Shown piece by piece: positions 25,501 through 34,588 of a stretch of 64,000 bases of DNA (its first letter is position 1; each line of letters opens with the position of its first letter). Both the position numbers and the translations under genes were made by a program. The notes under the pieces were generated by a model. The model had not been told where the DNA came from and searched no databases. It was given only the letters and a program-made list of their open reading frames with translations. The stretch is from Hydractinia symbiolongicarpus (lineage: Eukaryota; Cnidaria; Hydrozoa; Anthoathecata; Hydractiniidae), in the NCBI RefSeq assembly GCF_029227915.1, contig NC_079880.1:11745501-11809500 (forward strand). The letters are read 5' to 3'.

Positions 25501-28500
25501 GGAGTAGAGTCAACTAGTTCGTGGTTGTTTTAGAATTTTAATAAAATGCTGCAAACCTAGATTTTCTAGTGAGAAAAACAACAAACCTTGACATGTAGGT
25601 CCACTGAATCCATTTGCACATGTACATTCAAATTTTGTTTCAGCTTCTCGACAAATGCCACCATTCATGCATGGGTTCATGTGGCAATAACTATGTTCTG
25701 TAAAATACACAAAGTACTTACTTATAACTGATATATCTTTGACTTTGCAAAAAACTTTGAAATTGAATTTTATAGTATTTGTAACGGTTATTTTACGCGA
25801 ATAAAAAAATAAAATGAAACGTATACAGGAGAACATTGTTTAAACTCAAGAAACCATCGTAGGAAAGAAGCTTAAGTGAGAATTTGTTATCCCTATACTT
25901 ACTTTCGCAAATGGTTCCCCTAAATGGTGTCAAACACTCACAAGAAAATCTTCCTTCTCCAGATTCTTGAATACATGTTCCAGAATTTTTGCAAGGATTG
26001 GGTGAACAATTATTAAGCTCTGTTGATAAAAAAGTATGTTAATATTAATAGTTGAACCGAAATTACTTTATTTCAGAAATAGTTATAATAAAATGGAGAT
26101 TTAAGCAAGTGTTCATACTTTGTGAAGAGTGTGTTATCCATTACTAGAATGCACAACAAATACAATGTTATGAGAAATACATCCTTAAGCCTTCGAGTAC
26201 GTACCCGATTTTGATTTTGGAAAGATTAGTTTTAGAAACTTAGGCTGCGATTGGTACCTAAGAATAAACCCAACTTATAATCTTTTCTTGACGACCTATA
26301 TTCAAGAGTGGAACTCCTTAGAGTGGTTTTTGCCCGGATATGTTCTTGACCCATAGTCTAAGTGTTAAAAGTTTTTCAATTGTCTCAAAAATTGCTATTG
26401 GCAATCCGATTAGTAATACGACTAAGGCTGGAAATGTTACCTGCGCATTTTGGTCCTCGAAATTTCAACGCGCATATGCACGTAGCTGTGGTTCCATCAT
26501 GAGTACATACTCCATGATTCTTGCAAGGGTTTGGAAAACAAGGATCATTTTCTAAAAAAGAAAAGGAAAAATTCATGTGATGGTCTGTAACTAATGGTTC
26601 ATTGGAATTCTTCTCTTGAGTTTTATCTTTGTGTAACTATTAGCACATTGTAGTGTCACATTGTACATTCTAAGACTATGTGAGTGACTTCATTGTTACG
26701 TTTGTGGAGAAGGATTCTGTAACAATTTAAACAATATCAATGAATGTTAGATCAGGTATTGCCATAAATAGAATATGTTAAGTGGAACATATCAAGCGAA
26801 AGGACAACTTACTTTCACAATTAGAACCAAGAAATCCTCGTTTGCATGAACATTTATAAAAAGGTTCTTCTTTAATGTTATGGCAATCTCCTTTGTTTTT
26901 GCATGGACATGGATTGCAGTAATCTTTTACTAAAATGTAGAATAATGCAGTACCGTACAATTCCTTTCTATCAACTTTAGGGTTACTGTTGTCGCATTCT
27001 TTACTACTGTCATTGGTAAAATTCAGCATATTATTATAGTCGCTTAACAAAAGCCAACCTAACTCATCCATATTTGACATTTTAAAAATAAAACATTTTT
27101 TTGCAGGCTTTTTTGTTTCAGCTGCGTTTTATTTAAAATGAAACGCCTGTGCAATTACCAATTGGAAAACTGTTTAACTATTGCGCTATATTAGTTTTTT
27201 CTATTCAAAGTTTATGATAAAATACCATTGAACATGCCTAACCAAAAAAAATGATTTAGTAATAAATCTGCAGTTAGAGTACCAAGTTCGTCAAAACGAA
27301 ACAGAGGTTAGAGAGAACATAAATCAAAGAGCAGACTCACGTTCACAATTTTTTCCATAATTTGATTCTGGACATATGCATTGGTAGTCGCTATTGTCTT
27401 TCATTGTAAAATACAAGCCGCCATTTTGACAAACATGGTTATGTATTGCTCCTAAACATTATTAAGACGATGGACTATGAGCACAATTATAGACTTCCAT
27501 TAGCAACAAACACACACTATTTCATCATATTCATAAAGAAGAACAAACTGGGGCTATTCAGAAGTCCCAAGTAAAAAGAAAAGAAAAGCCAGCATGTAGA
27601 TTATGTTGGTCCTTATATAAAAAAAGCGTGTATTGAAATCAACAATAAAAAAGTAAGGAAATGTAATGATGTTTTGGTTTAAATGAGTTCTTGTAAAATT
27701 ATTTATTGTACAAGATGTATTTTGACTGCTTGACAGAGGCTTAAGATTGGAAACTAATGATTTTTAAATGTATATCCTATGAGGTTTAATAAAATTATTG
27801 TCTGTTTTTTAAATAAATTAACAATTATTTCAATGCGTCCTCATAAATTTTTGAAACAAGCAATATGTCCTATAAAATTACCCTAGCCACGTACCGTGTT
27901 CAACAGTTGTTTCATACGAAGTCGTAGAATGAGGATCTTGTACATGTATTGGAGGTTTATGGATGTGATGAACACCAGGTAATTTCATGTTTAAAGGTTC
28001 AGGAGATAAAAAACCACCATGCTCCACACCCTCTGTAAATAAATTATTACATTAGCAGTGATAAAAAAGATGCAAAATTCTACCTTGTTGTTGAAAGTTT
28101 AAATTCAAATGTTAAATTCTCTGTTTATTTTTTGTATTATACGAAAAGTGGGAACATAAAAGCGTGTTTCTCCACAACAAACTAAAAACAAGTTAGAATA
28201 CAATACATTGTTTCAAGTCATCATCTTACTTATGGTCGGCAAGAATTTCAAATGCGTTTGCAATTCAACATATTTTTTTTAAAAATTAGGGAACTTATAA
28301 AAGCACGAGTTTAGAAAAGGAAATATAGTAAAAACAAAATAAGAACAATGCAAGGGTTAATTTTTTTTCGGAGAACAACCCTAACAACCCCATCAAATAT
28401 ATGTTAAATAGCCAGACAATTTCATGGAATTAACACTCTCGATTTTGCTTAGAAACTCGGTTTGTGAAAATTTATAACGTACATCCAACAAAGCGAAATA

Positions 28501-30219
28501 AAAAAACGCTCAAATTAGCTACGAGAAAATATTGAGAACAATTTCCAGGCTAAACTTTTTTAGCAAATAAGAATACAATATGCTTAAGCAAAATTCTTTA
28601 TCCCAATTTTAGAATATGGTACAAAAAGTACACACAGTTGTATCTAATTAAATTCTCATATTTCAATGTGCTTGTCAAGAGGACACCAGTCAAAACGTGA
28701 CGCAATACTACACTTACATGTATTTTTAAATTTTTTATGTTTACATCTCTATTCCATCCAGGGGCGAGTTTTAAATAATTTCATCCCGGGATGAAATTAT
28801 TAAAAACCAGTGCGCATAAAACTCAGAATTAAACGCAGTTTCATCCCGGGATGAAATATTTATTCTGTTTACATGGACATTTGAGCATAGTTTCATCCCG
28901 GGTTGAAATTTCATCTCAGTCATTTTGACAGGGATGACCTTGCCCCGGGATGAGATTTTATCCCGCCTAAAACATGCTAACATTATAAAAACATTGGCCA
29001 GAGACAGGGATAGCCTCATATCGGAACTTAATTTTTCTGAGAATGGAGTGAGTTAAAACTTAAAAAAAGTCTCCAGCAAATGCACATCTTTCACTGATCA
29101 CACGAATTGTGATTGTGATATTTCTTACAATAACAGTACCAAAAAAGGTCTCTACTCGGCTTAAACAAAAAAACACGTGGAAGACATTTATAAAACTATG
29201 TAATTTAGTGACTTTGCAGTAACAGAAAAAAGTTTTTTAAAATAAAACATGAAAGTGATATATTTCTCAGTTGTCACAATTTCCAGCGCAGGGTATGTTT
29301 CAAAATGCTGTCATTTTAGGATTTGTGTTCATTTTCACGTTTAACGCGTTTTCAAAGTAGTGATTAAGCCGAAATTGTATTTATAACGCATCAAAATTAG
29401 TGCGTACTTAACATGATAATGCAACATTATTTCCGTGCTACAAAAGGCTACTTTTGATGGATTTGAACTTTATTTCACACAAGCCGCCACAATCACAAGT
29501 ATTGACTTAAACTAAACCACCCATCAGCATGCATATTCTAAAATTCATGTCGTACCTTCTGTTTTTTCAATACCATGCTCATAAAGATGTTCAGGTTGAT
29601 CATGGTGTATATGCATATGATGTGATTCGATATCTTGGGGAGGTAAGGAATGGTGCATATCATCCATCATTGGCATTGAATGCAGAGAATGCAGAGATTG
29701 CAGAGAATGCAATGGTCCTACAGGAATTTCTGTTTCACCTTCATTGTTCATTAAACCAAAGTTTTGAATATTTGGCATTGCACCAACTAAACCAATACCA
29801 CCATGGTCTGTAGGTACAGCATTAACACGACCTAACGGTGTTCCAATCGGCTCTGTTGACATAAACATATTACCAAACTCTCCATTCTCTTCTCCTGCGT
29901 TCGGTACATGCAATAAATCCTCATTGTGTCGCATGTGCTCAAAATGTCTTTTATAACCTGGCCTATAATCAGGACGTTGACTATTGTACCTAGAGACAGT
30001 ATCATAAGTTTTGGTTATATTGTATTCACCATCTTCGTCACCTCCAGGCCTTTGGAAATATTTTCTGTATAGGTGCCTGTGTCTTTTGTGAGATTTTCTG
30101 TGATTCTTTTTTCTTAGGTGGTGTTCCTTTAAATGTTTACGTCTGTGGTGTCTCCGGCTACACACCAGGGATAAATTTATTATTAACAAAAACAAAAACA
30201 GCAATATTGTGTATTTCAT
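19177..30219 (-). CDS. Secreted multi-EGF extracellular protein, 20 exons, 1070 aa
   Basis: Exons: 30219..29556, 28032..27895, 27451..27341, 26929..26813, 26551..26441, 26019..25903, 25697..25587, 25241..25134, 24868..24731, 24446..24351, 24020..23886, 23689..23579, 23070..22960, 22683..22561, 22312..22181, 21229..21047, 20749..20645, 20469..20371, 20114..20019, 19583..19177. All borders are GT/AG; every intron is phase 1, all internal exons are multiples of three, and the sum is 3213 nt with one stop. The protein has a signal peptide ([16 protein letters not shown]), a basic/His-rich N-terminal region, 17 cysteine modules (mostly EGF, one per exon), a poly-Gly linker and an acidic/Thr-rich C-terminus. 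No transmembrane segment follows the signal peptide and no DSL, laminin G or LNR domain is seen, so it is not Notch, Delta or Jagged. Expected site: extracellular matrix, with EGF modules as binding surfaces. Extra or alternative exons in long introns cannot be excluded. Orthologue not recognised. Confidence 0.85.
20019..20749 (-). CDS. EGF-module gene, exons 17-19: last three modules
   Basis: Exon 17 is a classic EGF ([12 protein letters not shown]...[12 protein letters not shown]). Exon 18 is a nidogen-type module ([10 protein letters not shown]...[14 protein letters not shown]) similar to exon 10. Exon 19 is a shorter variant ([18 protein letters not shown]). All are joined in phase 1. Confidence 0.85.
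21047..21229 (-). CDS. EGF-module gene, exon 16: EGF plus poly-Gly linker
   Basis: An EGF module ([15 protein letters not shown]...) is followed by SSVNAVP and about 18 residues almost entirely Gly, encoded by mixed GGT/GGC/GGA codons, then donor GGAG|GTAAGT. This is a flexible spacer between two groups of modules and the most GC-rich exon of the gene. Confidence 0.85.
21948..21983. repeat. Perfect 18-bp tandem duplication in intron 15
   Basis: ACGTCAGATATTGGTCGA occurs at 21948-21965 and again at 21966-21983. The surrounding 21.7-22.1 kb is rich in CAACGTT/GTTGCAAC-type palindromic words, suggesting an old transposon remnant. Confidence 0.75.
22181..27451 (-). CDS. EGF-module gene, exons 3-15: thirteen cysteine modules
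   Basis: Each exon encodes one module, mostly the classic CxxNPCxNGGxC...CxC...G..C layout, for example [12 protein letters not shown] (exon 5) and [12 protein letters not shown] (exon 7). Exon 3 is degenerate, lacking the first and third cysteines. Exon 9 carries an enlarged loop before the CIC motif. Exon 10 is the nidogen-like type ([10 protein letters not shown]...[14 protein letters not shown]). Exon 11 has two extra cysteines (CSGSAC insert). Exon 14 is atypical (CGCPEKN...CICPQGY). None shows a clear calcium-binding DxNEC start. Confidence 0.85.
25387..25420. repeat. Perfect 14-bp hairpin in an intron of the EGF gene
   Basis: TTTTTAGGTCTCAT, a six-base loop, then its exact reverse complement, between exons 7 and 8. 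Function unknown. Confidence 0.75.
27895..28032 (-). CDS. EGF-module gene, exon 2: cysteine-free linker
   Basis: 46 codons with no cysteine, again His-rich ([14 protein letters not shown]). The acceptor TTTACAG and donor CACG|GTACGT keep phase 1, placing it between the basic N-terminus and the first EGF module. Confidence 0.75.
28774..28965. repeat. Clustered CCCGGG-centred palindromes in intron 1 of the EGF gene
   Basis: TTTCATCCCGGGATGAAA is the core of a perfect 28-bp palindrome at 28774-28801. It recurs exactly at 28839-28856 and with one change at 28891-28908; CCCCGGGATGAGAT lies near 28942. No such sequence was noticed elsewhere in the window. A small mobile element or a regulatory cluster are both possible. 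Confidence 0.8.
29556..30219 (-). CDS. EGF-module gene, exon 1: signal peptide and basic/His-rich region
   Basis: Starts at ATG 30219. A hydrophobic signal (about 21 residues, ending LSLVCS) leads into a dense Arg/Lys/His stretch ([17 protein letters not shown] and onward to about residue 55), a plausible heparin- or glycosaminoglycan-binding segment. Near the exon end come [12 protein letters not shown] repeats and clustered histidines ([10 protein letters not shown]), possibly metal-binding. These roles are inferred from composition. It ends GAAG|GTACGA. Confidence 0.85.
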
Positions 30220-31001
30220 GTTTACTGTCTACTACTTCCTGTTATACTTCGGTTTTACGCTCGTGTCTAAATTTCTCTATTTTTCGGTTTTATCCTATTT
30301 TTCTTTTTTTCTTAAAACCAACAATCACATCGTCATCAATGTATTGCCAAATTGCCAAATAAAAAACCACAAAATAACTTTTATATATACATATATTAGA
30401 AAAACATACTATCTTTAGTTATCATGCTCAAGTGATATGTTTAAAAATGAAAACCTGCTCATGTTTACTCTGTGTGCATTCATACAGATTAAGTTCACAT
30501 CTTCCTTTCCAATCTCTTTCGGTATATTTTGAAAGGAAAGATATAGGAGGCATGTAAGCTAAGTTGTAAACCAATGCTAGATTTCGCTCAGATTCAAGAC
30601 ATATGTCGGATTTTTTGTCAATAAACTAAAAGCATCTTAAAATGTTCTGATTTCTTTATGTGAAGAAGTTTGGTCTGATTTGATGCATTTATCTCAGAAA
30701 GGTATCTCACAAGAAGTACGACCTATATAGCTATTATCATGTCCAAAAGTAAGAATATCCAGAGAGGGTGGCTTGAGTCTGACATTCAATTAAGCAATAA
30801 ATCCAAATATTGTCGGCCAAGTCATTTGTAAAATTGTTTTCTTTCTATGTTGTAATGTGTTCCAATGTTTTTGCACCCGCAAAAAGAAACTTCACCATTA
30901 AAATTAAGTTATGAGCAAGTTATAATTTTAGGCAAAATGTGGTGCTTCCTTTATGATGTGATCTATAAATAGATCGTAAGAATTAATAAAATGTTTGTTT
31001 T
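30220..31001. other. Presumed 5' flank of the EGF-module gene
   Basis: No gene or strong repeat seen. The minus-strand promoter of the EGF gene should lie at the low-coordinate side, but no convincing TATA/initiator pair was found. Confidence 0.4.
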
Positions 31002-31006
31002 ATAAT

Positions 31007-33072
31007 AGTCCAGGAGCTCATAACAGAACTTTAGGTCCCATTTTCTACAAAAGGTTTGACCCTCTAAATAGGTTGGTAGTATCACGGACAATAAAAATCA
31101 CATGGTCAGCTGACCCAATTTGGGGGCGTTTGGGTCCCAGGCCCCTAAAATTACCCTAATTCGAGACTCCTATTTGGTCCCATAATTCTCAAAGCTTAAA
31201 AGTTAGTAACGTGTGTCATTATATGAGAGAATCTGAAAAATGATAAAGCTTACCGAAAAATTGGGTCTTAAGACTGGGTCAGACCCCCCTCAAAGACCAT
31301 ATTTAGGACCTTAATTTGTCCCCATAAGCTACAAACTCCAAATTTTGCACAAACATTCTCTAACATAGTGTAATGTCAGTGGTCATAAAGCTGACCAAAA
31401 ATTTGGGTCTCTTGGCCTAGTCAGACCGCGTCTCGCCCCATATCTCTATTTTTAATGCGGAGGAGAAGCAATAGAAAAACATTTGTCTTATTTCCAATGT
31501 GTTCAGGGCCTTAACTTATTTTTAGAATTTTTTTAAATAGAATAGAACGTTTTCGTCCAAATACAACAGGAAACCGACATAACAAACCAGACAGTGAAAG
31601 AAAAAAGTTAAGAGAAGCAGTTATTTTGAAGCAAGTGAAGTAAAAACGTGAACAAATTACCGGGATATTTGCATATTAGACTATCAAATATAGAAAATTA
31701 GAAACTTTAGATAAAATGTGATAGATAGAAGATATGACAGGTAAAGATATATGTAATTATATCAAGTTTTTAGTTACTGCATGTTGTAGTCAGTTTCGGA
31801 TGATAAGTCAAAAAAAGTTTTAATAGTCTGTTGTTGAACTGAATTTTTTAAACATATATTTTGTCAATTTTTACTTCATTGATTGAATTTCTCATTTCGT
31901 AGAATTTTCGAACAAAGAAATATTCAATAAGATCAATGAAAGCGATGGTAAGAGGAAAACATAATTAATTAGAATACATTAATTTAAGATAACCAATAAC
32001 AAGTTATTATTGTGATATTTTGCAGATGTTGTAGCTACTGTAGATGACAATTTAAATGCAAATGGAAATACTGACAGTGATGGTAAGTTGAAGATGCTTT
32101 AATGTAAATGAGACCTTCTTTGATTTACATACTTGTTAGATTATGTTGAAGCCTTGTAAATATTAATTCCTTTGTACATTTTTACGTTCTAATTATATTA
32201 ACTGATTTTTTACGCTATTTACAGAAGAATTACAATATATCTTCATATTAACGTTTTGTTGTTTTGTATATTATATTTAAGTGACATGGCGTATTGTATT
32301 TATACAATATATTTAATGTTTTATTTAATTAAATGCTATCAGAGCATTTCTTTTTTAATTTGATATCGCTAACTATTGTCTGACCTGATCAAGAGACCGT
32401 AATTTTTGGTTTGCTTTTTGCCAAATCACAATAGTCTTACAAAATTTTAAGTTTGTACCTTATGAGGTCTAATTTGAGTCCCTGTTCAGATCTTTGTCTG
32501 ACCTGCTGATAGGACCGCATTTTTTGGTAAGCTCGACCATTTATGTATTACATAGTTAGTATAGAACACAAATATTGAGTTTGGGCTTTGTAGTCATTGG
32601 TTTTTTTTACCCTCTAAAAGTTGTTTAAAATAGGGATTTGGGGCGAGACTTGGTCTGACTAGGCCAAGAGACCCAAATTTTTGGTCAGCTTTATGACCAC
32701 TGACATTACACTATGTTAGAGAATGTTTGTGCAAAATTTGGAGTTTGTAGCTTATGGGGACAAATTAAGGTCCTAAATATGGTCTTTGAGGGGGGTCTGA
32801 CCCAGTCTTAAGACCCAATTTTTCGGTAAGCTTTATCATTTTTCAGATTCTCTCATATAATGACACACGTTACTAACTTTTAAGCTTTGAGAATTATGGG
32901 ACCAAATAGGAGTCTCGAATTAGGGTAATTTTAGGGGCCTGGGACCCAAACGCCCCCAAATTGGGTCAGCTGACCATGTGATTTTTATTGTCCGTGATAC
33001 TACCAACCTATTTAGAGGGTCAAACCTTTTGTAGAAAATGGGACCTAAAGTTCTGTTATGAGCTCCTGGACT
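31007..33072. mobile_element. Foldback-type DNA transposon with ~446-bp inverted repeats
   Basis: Arms 31007-31455 and 32627-33072 are nearly exact reverse complements, starting AGTCCAGGAGCTC and ending GAGCTCCTGGACT. The host pentamer ATAAT flanks both sides (31002-31006 and 33073-33077), a 5-bp target duplication. The arms contain degenerate repeats of roughly 110 bp (words like GGTCAGACC..CAAAGACCAT and ATTTGGGTCT); two further diverged units continue inward at 32380-32626. No transposase is seen, so it is non-autonomous. The near-identity of the arms suggests a recent insertion. Superfamily not assigned. Confidence 0.9.
31734..32280 (+). CDS. Possible micro-exon gene inside the foldback element (54 aa)
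   Basis: Four small exons join in one frame: 31734..31740 (ATGACAG), 31903..31947 (45 nt), 32026..32082 (57 nt) and 32225..32280 with stop. Donors are ACAG|GTAAAG, GATG|GTAAGA and GATG|GTAAGT; acceptors are TTTCGTAG, TTTTGCAG and TATTTACAG. All introns are phase 1. The predicted peptide is acidic and Asn-rich (INESDD, VDDNLNANGNTDSD) and ends with a hydrophobic segment (YIFILTFCCFVYYI) right before the stop, like a tail anchor. An in-frame TAG precedes the ATG. No family recognised. Such short exons can arise by chance, so this is a hypothesis resting on six matching splice sites. Confidence 0.3.
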
Positions 33073-34068
33073 ATAATCAATTCAACTTTCGTCATTTTTC
33101 AAAACTTAACTTTTATTTAAATTTAACTGACTTAGTGACTTGAGAATATGGCAAGAGGAAAACAACAAATTAAAACAAACGTTGTGAGAAAATAATGTAA
33201 ACATACTAACAAGTGAATAAGTTTTAAATTTTAAAATGATAAAGACCGTGTTTACAGCAAAAGTGAAAGTGTTTTTTGCCGTGGGGGAAGCATTTTTATT
33301 GTTCTGTTGTTTTTACTTAGTCAATAGATTTTGACATGTTAACATTCTATCCAATCCACTTTTCTTTAAAACTCAGGCCTGTTATGAAATGAAATGAAAT
33401 TTTTTTCCCGCAATACTCAAGTCTATCAACGTGTAAAAGTGGAGAGAATTTATATTTCAAGTCGAAACAGCTGCAAACTAAATGAGCGATTCTCGCATCC
33501 TGTCTCGAGAATAACTTCTGGGAGTTTCTACTCATCAAACATTAGCGAATGCTTTGTTTTCGAGAGATTAACCTTCTTAGAAAGAAACGTTTATCTAAAC
33601 ATGTCTGAGCACAGGGGTAGGCGAAACTATTATCATATGGTTATATTTTTCACGCATTTTGATTGGCTAATCTACACGAAATATTTGCTGTGCATTCATT
33701 TTCTACCGCGAAACAAGTTGAATTTTTACTTATTTTTCAATTCTATTCCAATTTGCAAAAAGATTATATTTTTTTCTGATTGACTGTAAAAGCGTGGAAA
33801 AAGCTTATATTTATTTCATTGGTTGAGTGAAGCAATTGATGACTTGAAAAAGGAGAATTTTTCGGGAAGTTGATTCTAAGATAAAAAAACATATATTATA
33901 AAACCAACATAAATATTCATATAATGATTCGATAATTCTTTTGTTCGCATGCAGGCGTGTAGTCATCAAAGAGAGCCAGTGCTCTCCACCGTCGAGAATA
34001 GTAGAGTCAATAACACTTTAAAGGAGACTTGCGTTCAATTCGATTATTTACAATACGGAAATTTATCA

Positions 34069-34173
34069 TCTATATTATAATGCCCGTATACGTCTGTCCG
34101 TCTGTCTGTCTGTCACGCAAAATGGTAGCTTAGCTGCGACGGGCGAACCCGTGGATTTTTTTTCACGGGCTAA
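34069..34173 (+). mobile_element. Helitron-like non-autonomous element, about 105 bp
   Basis: Begins TCTATATTATAATGCCCG after an A. It continues through CTGTCTGTCTGTCACGC and AAAATGGTAGC and ends with the hairpin arms CCCGTGG/CACGGG followed by CTAA and a T. This matches Helitron end rules (5' TC, 3' hairpin plus CTRR, insertion between A and T). The 3' terminus lacks the extra CGACTAG of the 7952 copy, so the exact end is uncertain. Confidence 0.6.
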
Positions 34174-34571
34174 TATATTAAATTACACAATTAATCAATT
34201 ATCACTTAATTTGCTGTCGAACAAAGAAGTAGATTATCATCTAAACCGAGCATAAGATATTTTATTTGATATACTCGGTAATTTATTGTTTAATTTCAGT
34301 CATTGTTCATATGCTCGACTTATATGAGGAACTAATTACCGCATTTATCGTAAAATAAGTAAAATGAGCACATAACCAGTGCGCTAACTACTACATTAAA
34401 ATTGGAAACATGGCACACACCTAAATCATCTTCCTCAAAAACAGTATACAATTACATTTTTTTTTGCCGTTTTTCAAAGCTATGTATGTTACGCGTATTG
34501 TGAAAAATTTGGGAACTATGCCAGGTTAATTTCCAATTTATCACATTCCCTGAAACATCTTGCACTGTAAA

Positions 34572-34588
34572 ACACACACACACACACA
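34572..34588. repeat. AC dinucleotide microsatellite
   Basis: Eight and a half perfect AC units, followed by related ATACAT. Confidence 0.85.

Noticed and set aside
31513-31643. Plus-strand frame in the foldback element (NRHNKPDSERKKLREAV)
   Set aside because: It ends at a stop, and its possible donor is phase 0, which does not fit the phase 1 micro-exons downstream.
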